A program made the translations under genes and the position numbers. From assembly GCA_013396635.1 (NCBI GenBank), contig WBMW01005664.1, forward strand, positions 62,001 to 126,000: DNA of 64,000 bases, read 5' to 3'. The notes beneath the pieces are model-generated. The model saw only the letters and a list, made by a program, of their open reading frames with translations, was not told the DNA's origin and ran no database searches. This document shows, piece after piece, positions 1 through 10,815 of this stretch; position 1 is the first letter of the stretch, and every line of letters begins with the position of its first letter. The stretch comes from Penelope pileata. Taxonomy: Eukaryota; Chordata; Aves; Galliformes; Cracidae.

Positions 1-252
1 CATGCCATTAAATTTAATGCTGGAGGACTACAGATAAAAAATATCCCTTTCCCCTTCTTCCTGCCAAAATCTCCAGACCACAGGATCCGATCCCATGGGA
101 GAAACGGTTCTTGTCTGACCCCAGCTGAAGGAAAGCAGAGGGAGGAGAAGAACCAAGGCGAGAAACGTGTGCGAGGCACAGCTGCTTTCAAGCTCTTAAA
201 GAGATGGGAAAAGTTTCTGAAGAGTCTCATGTGGAATAGGAGGACTCTAGCT
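1..252 (+). other. Open reading stretch ending at a donor-like site (possible exon or exon end)
   Basis: Frame 1 is open from the first base of the window to a TAG near base 334, with no ATG near its start. A GTGAGT donor-like hexamer follows base 252 in phase 0, just before a CR1 tail begins. The encoded stretch is rich in Lys, Arg and Glu (for example EGKQREEKNQGEKRVRG). A pyrimidine-rich tract ends in CAG at about base 75 and could be an acceptor, but it would put the frame in phase 2. Open frames of about 110 codons are not rare in 64 kb, so this is weak. No family is recognised. Confidence 0.15.
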
Positions 253-284
253 GAGAACATCCAGGGCAGCAGAAATGTGAGTGG

Positions 285-362
285 ATCACAGAATCACAGA
301 AACACTAGGTTGGAAAGGACCTACAAGATCATCTAGTCCAACAGTCCTCCTACCACCATATC
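285..362 (-). mobile_element. CR1 LINE 3'-end fragment
   Basis: The + strand shows the reverse complement of a CR1 3' terminus: repeated ATCACAGA-type octamers followed by CACTAGGTTGGAAAGGACCT and the segment that leads to GTCCTCC. The same stretch opens the larger CR1 copies at 20925 and 48030, so it is the same or a close subfamily. Only about 80 bp remain, which is the usual outcome of CR1 5' truncation. No coding capacity. Confidence 0.9.
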
Positions 363-548
363 CAAACCAAGCCAATTCCCACTTCTGTTCCACAGAGGTG
401 AGCACGTGTTCTAACTAACACAGTACTCCACTCATGGAACAGCTGATAACACAGCAGTCCACAGAACAAAAAATGCCACCAGTGCCACAGCACAGCCAGG
501 GTTTTCCTGCTGTTCAAGGAAAGAACAGATTGTTAGACTGTGTTTTCT

Positions 549-573
549 ATGTATGTATGTGTGTATGTATGTA
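549..573. repeat. (TATG)n microsatellite
   Basis: About six interrupted copies of a TATG/TGTG tetranucleotide are visible directly. Confidence 0.85.
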
Positions 574-807
574 GGCATGCCCAATTAAGTTTTGACAGAA
601 ATACGACTCCTCAGAGCACTCCATCATACAGGAATAAAAGAGCAGACCCTTTCTGCTGCAAACCTACCAGCCAGCTTCTGCTCTTTACCCTGGTTGTTTG
701 CAATGTACTCAGATTTAACCAGAAACTCCCATGTACCAGAAGAAAAGACTCTTCCAAGCTCTTCTCCTCCTCTGCTCTCAAAGCGAAGATTAAGTAAACA
801 TTAGTTA

Positions 808-853
808 TGTTATTATGGATATTAGTCATATGTTATTATGGATGTTAGTCTTC
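808..853. repeat. Two-copy tandem duplication, unit about 23 bp
   Basis: The unit TGTTATTATGGATATTAGTC at 808 recurs at 831 with a single change (ATATT to ATGTT). It is a local duplication with no coding role visible. Confidence 0.85.
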
Positions 854-1407
854 ATTTCAAGACTTTCATTTCAAGCAACTTGCGCGTAGTACCTGGCTGG
901 TAATGAGGCTTGCAGACCTGGGCACTTAAAACTTGGAGAAGAGAGGCTGAGCTCTTTGGTGGGCACAGCACGGTGTGCTTTGGGTGGTACGGCCACCTCC
1001 TGTCCCATGGTGCTGGGGCTTTAGGCAGAGAGAGCCCTTGGGAGAAGGCTGCATAAATTACTGCTTTAAAGCTAGGCAGGGAGAGATCATAAAACATGAG
1101 CTCAAAAACTTAAGACTTAGGGCTGTGCCTGCCAGGGCAAGATAACATTGATAGAAAAGGATTTTCACATTGTTTCAAAGGACTTATCCAGGAATTTACA
1201 CACAGGGGCAAGCTCATCTCTGTTGCAGTACCATTGATCTCGGTGCTGCTGCTTTACGGTAGTGGTTGCCTCGGCTCCTTGAAATGTATTTGGGGAGGAA
1301 AATAAAAATGCCATCAGGTCCAGCAAGTGTGCCTTCAGCTGCAACACTGTGTTTGAAAAGGTCTGTTTGTCACACTAGCCCTTTAGTTTTCTTATGGCTC
1401 TTTTGAT

Positions 1408-1605
1408 CTTCAAAGGACTTTACAGGTATTGATTAATCTCAGAGCAGACCTGTAAGGTAGATGCAGTGAGTAAATATCACCTCTGCTTCAGAGGCTGGAA
1501 AATTGAAACAAAGGAGTTTTGGCCACACAAGGAGCTGAATTAGCCCACGTGAGTGCCTGGCTATTCACCCTAGCCTCAGACCTCTCGATCATGCCTCTGT
1601 CAAAT
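1408..1605 (+). mobile_element. Possible ancient MIR-like (CORE) SINE remnant
   Basis: Several ordered blocks resemble the MIR consensus as I know it: TTTACAGGTATTGATTAATC, then a GTAAGGTAGATG block, a TTCAGAGGCTGGAAAATTGA block that corresponds to the MIR core (acagatgaggaaactga), and then GGCCACACAAGGAGCTGAAT, which corresponds to the segment with ggtcacacagctagtaa. The order and spacing are right, but divergence is high. Such remnants are known to survive in bird genomes at low copy number. The call rests on eye comparison only; random resemblance is possible. Confidence 0.45.
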
Positions 1606-2766
1606 AAATGAAGTATTGTCCTACATTCTGCTCCTCGCTAACCTAGCAAGCACTTGTTTTGAATTAATGTCTGATCTCAAGGGACATTTAACTCAATATC
1701 AATCTATTTTTTATGGAAGAAAACTTGGCTGGAGTTATCGCAGAGTAACTGGCTAAAGTTTTTTGAACCAGCTTACATTGCTTCTTCTCCCTGTATTTAC
1801 AAGGAGAAGAGGTGTGGGAAAGCATGTCTGCAATAAAACAGAAACTGGTAGTTCTTATTTGGATTGACATTTAAAATCATGATCAGCGAACACTGTCTTT
1901 ACCAGATATAAAACCGAACTGACTGTGCTAAGATGTGAAATATGCACTGGATGGCCTATGTCTACATGTCTCACCCTGAACTGTGGAGGCAGTCATGTTA
2001 TAGATAATGAGAAACACATTGAAGTTCATGTGGGATCATGGTAAAGAACCAGAGAAAAAATTGCAGACAGCTGGCTTTAGCTGAGAAGCAGTTTTGCAGT
2101 GAACTAAACTAGTCATAAGGTATTGTGGAATTGAGCAAAATTCTCCTATGTGGATGAAGTTAGGGTGGGAAAAAAGGAAAACGATTAGAAAAGTAAACGT
2201 TCTGTTTCAGAGGAGTGATTTGCTTTGAAACATAGCTGCATTTTATCTGAAAGAGAAAAAAGCAGTCAAAATGCTTGATCTGTGACATTTTGATTGTCTT
2301 CTGGTGAATTACTACACAGCTGTTAGCCTTCTTGGTAAAGACAGAAGGGCAGACGTTAGGTCACTTCACTTTGAAAGTCGTGAGATGTTACAGAATACGC
2401 AACCTGATGATGCCAAAGGTTATCTTCCAAGCAGAACTTTTAGTTGGTAACTCACTACTAAGTATTGCAAAGTGAAGTTTCTATTCCTCACCCAGGGAAT
2501 GACAATTCAAAGGTAAGTGGTATTTAAAAATGTTGTGTCTTAACCTGAGGCACCCTGCAAATATTTGCAATTTTATCCTGCACCTAAATTAATGCTTGGA
2601 GACAGCCGGTGTAAATATTCCTTGTGACTTCCCTTTTCAAGAATCAGATTAGCAGTGTGCACTTGGTGAGACTGAGCACTCCTCTGCAGCCTGCATGCCA
2701 CGTTGAGTATGATGTGTGCTTCTGGAGGATCTGGGAGTAATTATGATTCTAAAGAATTGCTCAAAA
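1606..2766. other. No gene seen
   Basis: AT-rich sequence without a convincing reading frame or repeat. A pyrimidine tract ending in CAG at 2496 is followed only 17 bp later by AAAG|GTAAGT at 2513, which reads like a 17-bp microexon but has no further support. Confidence 0.45.
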
Positions 2767-2771
2767 CTAAT

Positions 2772-3290
2772 TGTCTTAGTTTCTAACAGAAGTTGCTTCT
2801 CTCACAGTGTCTGGTATGAAGCTGTGTTTTGTTCCCAGAAGAGAAACAAAACTGATAACACCTGGCAGTGTTGAACACAGCCAAGGACATATTTTGTTCC
2901 TCAGTGAAGCAGTTAGAAGGCATAAGGAGCCAGGAACTGGGAGGGGACAGGACCAGGACAGCTGACCTAAACTGACCAAAGAGCTATTCCATACCACATC
3001 ACATCATGTGATTTTTACGGAAGGGGAGTCTCTTACTCGATGGGAGGGGCTGCTAGCTGGTTGAGTATCGATTGTTGGTCCCTTGCTTTGTGTATTATCT
3101 ATTGTTTCTTATATATATATATATATATATTTCTTTTATTCTCTCTGCTGTCTTAGTAAATAGCTTTTATCTCAGCCCACGAGTTCTGCCATATTTATTC
3201 CTTAATTCTCTCCCCCATCCCACTTGGGAGGGGAGAGAGTGAGCGAACTACTCTGTGGGACTTAGCTGTCTGCTAGGTCGAACCACAACT
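2772..3290 (+). mobile_element. Solo LTR of an avian endogenous retrovirus (ERV-L-like)
   Basis: The element starts with TG and ends ACAACT, where the sister copy ends ACAACA, so the last base has probably mutated. It carries the blocks typical of a widespread avian LTR family: the GACCAGGACAGCTGACC and AACTGACCAAAG segment, a TATA-region relic, then CTCAGCCCACGAGTTCT, CTCTCCCCCATCCCAC and a terminal GAACCACAAC. It shares most of its length with the copy at 18989. No gag, pol or env sequence lies beside it, so it is a recombined solo LTR. Orientation is taken from the TATA-to-polyadenylation order expected for the family. A TA dinucleotide run at 3110-3131 has expanded inside it. Confidence 0.85.
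3110..3131. repeat. (TA)n microsatellite inside the LTR
   Basis: About eleven uninterrupted TA units; the corresponding place in the second LTR copy is also a TATATG-type low-complexity run. Confidence 0.85.
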
Positions 3291-3295
3291 CTAAT

Positions 3296-4072
3296 TTTAA
3301 GGAAAAATTTAAATTTTAAAATAATTGTTGTAAATCCTAAATTGTCTGACAGTGGTGGAGAGATCTCTCTTAAAAAGGGAGATCAGAAGCAATGCTTCTC
3401 TATATTGCACAGAAGACTTTGGACTCAGACCACTGGAAAGCTAGGTTTAAGCTACATGTAATCCTATACCAGTATCTTCAGGTTTTACAATCCACAGCAT
3501 TCTGTGGAGTTTTGGCCGTATTTACAGAAACTGAATAAATTTGTTGGCAGGATATTTTTTATCTAACAATATTTAAAACCTGACTATGTTATATATTCCT
3601 TTATTGAAATATATTGATGAAATCTGTGTATTTTATAATCATATTGCTGGTAATTACAATTATAAAAGTTATACTCAGGAACAATCATGTAAGGCAGAAA
3701 TAATTTCCTGTTGTTAACTGAATTTCAACTGGATTTGTTTCATTTAAGTTGAAAACCAATAATTAAATGCCTTTTCCTAACACTCATTTCCTGGAATACT
3801 TTTCCTTCCCTGCCCCTTCTGCCCCACTTCTCTTTTTGGGAAGTGCTAAATGAAATGTATTAATAATGCAGCAACAGGAGTTTTATTGAAGGTGTGAGAA
3901 ATGGAAAGCATAGCTAAACGCTAGACCAGAGCAGCACTCATGACAAAGTACAATCTCAGCATATAGAGGCCCATTCCTTTTGGAATGAATGATGTGAAAA
4001 ACGAAAAGACTTTTCCTTCAAGGGAAAAAACTCTAAATGTTAAAGAGGCCATGAATTAAAATGACCTCTCAG
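3296..4072. other. No gene seen
   Basis: AT-rich sequence. A long pyrimidine tract at about 3790-3836 resembles a splice-acceptor tract, but all three frames behind it stop within about 20 codons. Confidence 0.45.
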
Positions 4073-4144
4073 ATTATGAAAGAGATGGAATTACTCAGAG
4101 AACTGCTTGAAGAACATGATGATCTTAGTAAAACTGAATTAAAG
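4073..4144 (+). CDS. Candidate internal coding exon, coiled-coil-like, gene unidentified
   Basis: The interval follows a CTCTCAG acceptor and is followed by GTAGCT. It is 72 bp long and only phase 0 is open, giving 24 residues in a charged helical pattern (KEMELLRELLEEHDDL near its start), the kind of composition seen in coiled coils. Length is a multiple of three, so it is a phase 0-0 exon and joins in frame to the next candidate at 6014. The donor is not the best consensus and the polypyrimidine tract is short. I do not recognise the protein. A chance open segment remains possible. Confidence 0.35.
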
Positions 4145-6013
4145 GTAGCTTTCTTTTAATGCCCATCTTCCTGTTTCATAACACAGAGCAAGAGACACGT
4201 GGCTCTTCAAAATGGTGACGGGTGTTTGAATCAGGGCATGCACATCGGCTTTTTTCCAAGTGCCTGTTGAGTCAGAGGGTGGCTATGAAGTAAATATAAT
4301 CTGTCATTATTTTGAAGACTGGACCTTTGATTCACCCAGGCTCTCTCAAAAAGCCAGTGCCAAAATCAGAAAGCCCTTGCTGTAACCATTTGAAGTCAAT
4401 ATGGAAGGCGTAAACACGCAGCATTTAAAAATAACCTTTCACAATGATTGAGCAACCTCTGATGTTCCAGCCCTTTCCAGGTCAGTGTCACTCACATCCT
4501 TCACTTGATATTGTATGAATTCTCCATGCAGGAAATTTATGTGGGGAGAGACATTAGCAAACTAATAGATTGGGGGTGCAGAGAGGCGGGGATGGGTGAA
4601 GAAACCCTGTATCTCCTGGAGCTCACAGGAGATCCTCTGAGGGACCCTTTGCCTTTGAATGTAATCCCTCCTGGCAATGTTTCTTATTTCTTGTTCTCCC
4701 CTATTCACCTCCCTAATCAAATCTACTGCCACATCTATTTTATTTTATTTTATTTTTTGCCAAGCAGAGGCTGCGCTTATGAGTCTGAACTGCCAGAGTT
4801 AAGAAAAGATGCTGGAACTTTCAGAAAAAGTAAATAACTCAAGCACCCCAACCATCAAAACCAATAGAAATTCTGTGTTAGTGCAGAAAATTCTCAGATG
4901 TGTATTTTCCTCTTCCTGCTGGTGCTCATTTCAGAGTCTAACCTGAGCCTGAAGAAAAAACAAAGCGGGAAAAATATCCTTTTCCCTCTTTCATCTCAGG
5001 AACACTTTGCAACAATTTTAATCCAAGCTGCACCAGTTCTGAAAGGATCTTTCTGTACATGCTCCTTCTACAACTTCTGAGCTTTGGTCCCAGGTGAAAA
5101 CTGATGCTGTGCTCAGTACTTGGTTGCTAAGTGACCCACACAAAATGTCTGTGCTGGTTTTCCTTCTCCCACACATTTGACCATGAGCAGGAGAACTAGG
5201 CAGTTGGAAGATGGATTTCATTCATACACAATTCTTTTTCTGAAAATGTGATTCTTTTTTGATACTTGCAGGACTAGGAAGGAAAATAATAATTTGCACT
5301 GCCAAGTCTCCAACTTCTGGACAAAGAATTCAGGGGAGTAGGAAACTTGATGCAAAACGGGTAATATGTGAAAAAGAGAAACAGAACCTAAATACTGATT
5401 CAGCGAGCTTTTTGTTATCCTCACCCCCTGAGGTCTAGCTCAATTTCAGTGGAAAGACAAGATCATAAAACGGGGAGGATAGTCAGAGCCCTGATTTCCG
5501 TTTCTTGAGGGATAGCCGGATTATGGATGACTGCTGAATTTGCCTGTGTGTGCCCTTGTTTTTAAAAAGCCTAGCACCAGGGTTAGCTGCTGAGGCGAGG
5601 GAGCCAAGTCAGCTTAACTAATCATTTAATGAATTGGTCTGAGGCACAGAGAGTGGGCGAGGAAACCAACCTGTAGCACATCTTCTGGCATTTTTCTTCC
5701 AAGTAGCCTTGACCAGTCACTTTTTTCCTTATGGATTTCATCTGGGAGTGAATGTTAACTGACATGCCATAGATGAGTATCTGAGTATCATACCATAGAA
5801 GAATTGGTATTGTGGCAAGCTTGGCAGGAGCACTGTTTCTTGATCCACCACTGAGGTTCACTGGGAGAGAGTTACGCCAACACTGGCTGCAGGTCTTTGC
5901 TTTGGGGAGTGCCCCAGCTGGCAGTGCCAAAAAGGCAGCTACACGGAGCTGGCGTGGCAGCAGGGCTGAGCCTGCAGGCATGCCTGTAGCCAGGGGATGA
6001 TGTCTGTTTGCAG
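4145..6013. other. No firm gene; ATTTT repeat and one weak exon-like interval
   Basis: Contains an (ATTTT)n run at 4736-4758 that doubles as a polypyrimidine tract before GCAAGCAG (AG at 4767-4768). The following 60 bp are open in one frame to GTAAAT near 4830, but the phase does not fit the neighbouring candidates. The part from 5800 to 6000 is more GC-rich and open in two strands, with no recognisable product. Confidence 0.4.
4736..4758. repeat. (ATTTT)n microsatellite
   Basis: Four to five pentanucleotide units are visible directly. Confidence 0.8.
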
Positions 6014-6118
6014 GCTGAAATTACACTGAATGGCTGTGCCTCTGCCAAGCTGTGCTATGTTGCAGTAGGACCTGAGGATTCAAGCATCATCTGCAATGCA
6101 GATCAGATCGTCCTTCAG
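6014..6118 (+). CDS. Candidate internal coding exon, gene unidentified
   Basis: The acceptor reads TGTCTGTTTGCAG and the donor CTTCAG|GTAACT; both are close to consensus. The 105-bp interval has a single open phase (phase 0 in, phase 0 out; the other two stop within five codons) and encodes 35 residues including SAKLCYVAVGPEDSSIICN. The residue mix, with three Cys and alternating hydrophobic positions, looks like a folded domain rather than translated noise. It joins in frame to 4073-4144. I cannot name the family. This is one of the two best host-exon candidates in the window. Confidence 0.45.
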
Positions 6119-7514
6119 GTAACTGAAGAAGACACAGGCAAAGCAGGAACAGATGCAAGGCCCAGTGGTCAGTGGGACTCTCCTGTGACCTGGATATGAG
6201 AAACAGCACTGATATCTGAGTTAGTTCCCTAAGCAGATTTATCATTACATTTTTCCCCCTATTTTATTAAAAAAGGCAATGAAGCAAAACAGTGCCAAAA
6301 TGCATTGTATTACCAGAATGTTGTCACAGCATTGCTTTATAATGAGAATTGGTATCTGAGCCAAAACACTGTGCTTTTCTTCAGTAATACATTGCCATCA
6401 GTTCTTCTCCCGGTGGAGGAGCTGCATCTTCATGATCCCATGACAAAGGAGATAATCTGGCACAGAGACAGCGTCATCCTGACTCTGAATCACACAGGCC
6501 CTTTTAACCAGCAGAAAAAAAACCACAAAAACTGTTGGATTACTTTGTTTTCCTTCTCTTTAGGTGTGAGGCACAGCTGTGCAAACTGTAGGCAACAGCA
6601 GCTTGCTCTGATGTAACATCCCGTGCACTGGGGAAGCTGAACGTGGCCACAAGCGCACAAATTCCTCACTGAGAGCCATGGGGATTGCCTGCAAGCACCA
6701 GCATACATCTGCCTGGTCCCAGGCCCCTGGGGCACGGTGCTGCCCAGGCACAAGTGCTGCAGAGCAGTTGGCAGTAGTGAGTCGTAGTTGATGTGTTTTG
6801 CTGATGGTTCCCTGGGCACCATATCACTTTAGGTTCAGTTGTACCACCCAAGGTCTCCTGTACATCAGCGTGAGCTCTGGAGGGGGGTAACTTTTCAGTA
6901 GTAACGTTTTATTGCCACTTTGGCTTTAGCACTGCTTTCTGGCAGTGCTTGAAGACCCCAACTGTGCGATGACAGTGGTGATGAGCCAGTTAATATCCGA
7001 CAGCCTCATGGAGCAGATGTCTTAGTGCTGATGTCTATGTGAGGACTGGAGGGAGGGTGGAGGAAGAGGCAGCATTTTGGTGTGGCAAACCTGGGATCCA
7101 TTCACTTCTGAGAAAAATCTTGCAGGAGAATTTAGCAGTCAACAGTTTAGAAAGGAGACACTTTCCTGTCAAAGATCTGTTCTCAGGAAGCTCAGAAAGG
7201 GCTCTATTTTTCCCCATTGTTTCCCCATGTTTTACACCTGCAAATTCTCCAGAGGTGTTTCAGTTTGTATATGAACCAGTGAAAATGGAGCCTTGATCCT
7301 TACCAGAAAGAGAAACGGGATAACAATGGTGTCCTCAAAGACAGAAACATTTTTTTCATGCTTCCCTCACCAAGGGTTTGTAAAAATTTCTAGATGAGTA
7401 TGATGGCAGTGTTTTTAATATCAACTTAGTGAGCTTTCTTGTGTATCAATTTTGTTTGCCATTTAAATTGAAATAACATTTTAAATTAGGATATCAGACA
7501 TTTCCTCATAAGCA
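6119..7514. other. No supported gene; an open segment near 6390-6520
   Basis: The frame through 6380-6520 gives a protein-like stretch (VEELHLHDPMTKEIIW), preceded by TTTTCTTCAG, but no donor follows and the phase does not match 6118. A pyrimidine tract ends in CTCCAG near 7250 followed by 13 codons and a stop. Neither is convincing. Confidence 0.35.
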
Positions 7515-7560
7515 TAGAATTGTAGAATCATAGAATCATTTGAATGGCAATAAATCATCT
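7515..7560 (-). mobile_element. CR1 3'-end remnant, very short
   Basis: AATTGTAGAATCATAGAATC is the reverse complement of the CR1 terminal octamer repeat, followed by a degenerate continuation. Fewer than 50 bp remain. Confidence 0.55.
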
Positions 7561-9258
7561 ATTATATTTTTAAAAAACCCCATGTGTACTTGACCCACCT
7601 TTTGCCATTTTTCTGCTATTACTGTACCAAAGAACATGATAACAATGTAAGTGAGTGCAGGTGTTCTTGTTTTAAGTGCCTGAGTGGAAAGCTCACAGGA
7701 GATCCTGCACAAATGATGTTTTTAAGTTCGCTTTGGCCAATTTGAGAAATTTGGTCAAGAATTGCGGATCTCTTGCATTCATGCAAACTTGCATGAGCTG
7801 TATATTCAAAATTTTGCTGCTTAAATTAGAAAAAAAAAAGTGGGTTCTGAACCTCTAGAAAATCAGACTATGTTCAAGTCTATATGGTGACATCCAGTCT
7901 GCCAAAGTATTAATGCCCTGTTTTCCAAAGAAACCAGTGGCAGCAAAGTACTTGTATATCAGGGAGGTTATGGGTATCAGATTTTGTGTTGTAGTGCCTC
8001 GTGGAGGTGCTTACACAGGAGTAGAGCATTTAATTCTTTTCAGAGAGAAACAGGCTGATCTTAGGCTATTTTCATTGCAGCATAAGTGGTGACAAATGAG
8101 CAATTAATTACTGAAGCACCTATTTACAGGCCTCCAATGCCTAAGGTTGGAAACCAGTGGTGAAAGTTTACAATATGCCAAATAGAAAGTCCTGCTTTCG
8201 GCAAAGTGCATGACAAATTTCAGCCTTCAGTTGGTATTTCAAACAAATAGACAGATACAGAAGATAAAAAAGCCAAAGCACCTGCTGATTCCCTCCTCTC
8301 TCCCACTTCTCAGGTTCAGGCTATTTAACCATGTGTTTGTTATAATTAAATGAATATTACACATATATAGATGCATAAACAATTGTGTTCCCTCTCTCAG
8401 GTTGTTTGCATACTTTCCTCTGCAGACAGGACTGTGGTACTCACAGGAGACACCTGGGCTGAATGTCCACCTTGAACACGTTTGCTTGCTCTGGACCACC
8501 AAAGGATGTCTGGGGCAGTCCTAGCACTGCTCTCTCTTTTTCCAGCAGCAGAAGACGGGCCTTGGGCTAGGAGCAGCTGTTTTCATCCCCTCTAGAGATC
8601 CTCCTCATGCCTGTTACAGGCTCCAGAGGTGCCCTACCTGAGGAGGAGAGTGACCTCTCTGTCATGCAGGGTTTGAGAGTCACTGGATGGAAAGCTGCCA
8701 CAGTGAAGCTCCGTTGCATGGAGGCTGTCAGCCTGGAAAGACACCCTTTACTGCTACTGGGTATTTACTTGGCAGGAGGCTCTGAAGCAATCTGTTAAGC
8801 AATCAATGCTGTGCATGTATGCAATACAAATGCGGAGCATTCACAGTGCTGCCTGTGATGCCAGATGTTCACAGCTCTTCTCTTAACTTTTCAGTAAGGG
8901 TTTCCCATGCTGTGCAACTGTTTATGGGCTTTGCTCACTTGCTGTTTGGCGGTCCCTGCTGTGCCTAACTTCTGCTAAGAACTGAATAGGCATCAGGACA
9001 ACAGCAGTGTCTTGAGGCTAGCAAATATCTCCCCAGTGCTTAGACAGAGAGAGAAAAAGTTAAACAGACGACCCTTTCCAAAAGTTTTGATCAGTGAAAA
9101 ATCTGAGATTCTGTGGAGCTGGAAGGACTTATTTCATTAAGGAGTGGAAAAAGAAGATATATAGAGAATGACTGGCACTGTCTGTTGGTGAGATGATGGG
9201 GACCTTGACTCTCCTGGAACAGAACAGTGTGGATTCTGCTTCTGTGCCGTTTCTACAG
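7561..9258. other. No gene seen
   Basis: No supported reading frame, repeat or RNA gene. Short frames at 8239-8502 (minus) and 8607-8798 (plus) have no splice or composition support. Confidence 0.45.
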
Positions 9259-9325
9259 CCTCCCACCCATCAAGCTGCTTCTGCTGGGTTACGGGCCTCT
9301 TTCTTCTGGTCAGATCCAAAAGAAG
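9259..9325 (+). CDS. Weak candidate exon, gene unidentified
   Basis: A strong acceptor tract (CTTCTGTGCCGTTTCTACAG) precedes the interval and AGAAG|GTGAGC follows it. The 67 bp are open in all three phases, so the frame cannot be fixed; phase 0 would leave phase 1 and would then join in frame to the candidate at 10662. Being open in every phase is common for so short a piece, so the splice signals carry the call. Confidence 0.2.
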
Positions 9326-10661
9326 GTGAGCTGGGGAGGCTGAAGTTGTATCTGTAGGAACTACAGCCAACACAAAGCTTACTGCTGCATTTCAGTGGAT
9401 GCCAAATTTTGTCAGTTTCTAAGGCAGTTAGCACTGAAATGGAGTGTCCAGCTGGTGGGAAAGATGGTAGCAGGGTGTGAGTGTGAGCTGTTTGTGCTGC
9501 ACACATAATCTGCCAAAAAAACTTTCTGCTGTTAATTAAGCCTGTGAATCTGTTTGCGTGGCACGAAGAGACAGCCATTCCCTCTCCATGCCGAGGTTAG
9601 TCAGGTGGGGAGGGAAAGGCATCAGGTCATGGGCCGGCTGAAGTTCTTGCTTTAAATTCTGAGGGTACTGCTGCCTTTTGCTGTGGGAAACCCAGGCTGC
9701 TCCTGCACGGTTCTCTCTGCTCATTGTGCCCATTTGTGTATGTATACGTACAAACACACACTCATGTTTCCTGACAGTTTCGAAAACAGCTTGGATATGA
9801 AAGTCAAGCCTGGTATAATGTGTCTTGCATCTTGTTGTGTCTTCTGACAGGTCACTACAGCAGGGATAGATTACAAACAGAAGGCTGAGCCAAAACTGAG
9901 ACTGAGCTGCTAAGCCTTTTTTAACAATTATCTCACTTCGACAGGTTATATTTATTTAATAGCTAGGGCATTTAATCAATATTCTGAATTTAATTTTAAA
10001 TAGCTTTGTACAGTCTGATGGCAATGTTTTTATATGAGAATATTTTCCTATTTCTATATCTTGGGTATTTAACAAAGAAATTCTGTTCTTAGTAAATAAA
10101 TACATATCTCATCAGTTTTGAGCACTTTGGGATTTTTAATGGAGCAGGGAATGTCCCCATTGTGCGCTACAAAGCTGCCTACAATTCAAATCACCAGCTT
10201 TTATGAAAACTCTGGGGGTCATTACCACTTACGACATTGTAGGACAGGATTAACTCTTGCAGCTGGTGATATCTCATGAAGATCAAATGAATATATTGGG
10301 CCAGCTTTGCAGACAAGTAGCAGAACTTGGCTTGAGATGACATTATTATTGCTTCCTTAGTTTCATCTCAGCTCAGTAAAGACTGCTCGTTCTTATTAAG
10401 GCAAGAACTGATATTTTTCGTGGTCCACAAATACATAACTTCACTGGCTATGTACCGTACTATATGAGAGTTGTTATGGTTACACATCATACTTCTACAG
10501 TCCCTCTATTCCTGGTCAAGAATAGTACTACTGCAGCTCAACCTGCAGCAGGCCTCAACCCTCCTAGGTGCTGTAATGAGTGCAGCAGATTTAGAGCCAG
10601 TGGAATAGGGGGAAAGTGGTGTCTGTGCGTTCCCATGGCACTTACCTCTCTCTTGTTGCAG
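9326..10661. other. No gene seen
   Basis: Nothing supported. The stretch 9950-10140 is very AT-rich with short T and A runs. Confidence 0.45.
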
Positions 10662-10815
10662 GTGCTGAAGGAACAGGGAAGAAGGTAGTGCAGAAGCTCA
10701 CCCAGAAAAGGCAGTGGGGAGAAAAAGGCACATCTGGATAAAATCATCTGTTCTCCTTCTTCCTTTCCTCCTCTCTCCCCCCATCCACTCCAATAAAGCA
10801 TTTATTTTCTGCCTG
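10662..10815 (+). other. Candidate 3'-terminal exon with poly(A) signal
   Basis: A near-ideal acceptor (CTTACCTCTCTCTTGTTGCAG) is followed by either eight codons to a TAG at 10686-10688 (phase 0) or 25 codons to TAA (phase 1, GTGKKVVQKLTQKRQWG), then an AATAAA hexamer at 10792-10797. Acceptor, stop and signal in this spacing fit the last exon of an mRNA or a long non-coding RNA. The pieces are short enough to co-occur by chance, and I see no homology. Confidence 0.25.

Larger units (their letters stand above)
363..1407. other. No gene seen; small tandem repeats only
   Basis: I see no supported gene. The stretch holds a TATG-type microsatellite at 549-573 and a tandem duplication of about 23 bp at 808-853 (units beginning TGTTATTATGGAT), followed by a shorter duplicated CATTTCAAG at 855-880. 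Reading frames here are short and overlap on both strands. Confidence 0.5.
2767..3295 (+). repeat. 5-bp target-site duplication (CTAAT) around the first solo LTR
   Basis: CTAAT at 2767-2771 and CTAAT at 3291-3295 directly flank the LTR. A 5-bp duplication is what ERV-L type integrases usually leave. The match is perfect, which fixes both LTR ends. Confidence 0.85.

Noticed and set aside
3790..3890. Very long pyrimidine tract before an apparent exon ending in GTGTGA
   Set aside because: All three phases stop within about 20 codons and the donor is poor.
6390..6520. Protein-like stretch after a TTTTCTTCAG acceptor
   Set aside because: No donor or stop-plus-poly(A) follows, and the phase is incompatible with the exon candidate just upstream.
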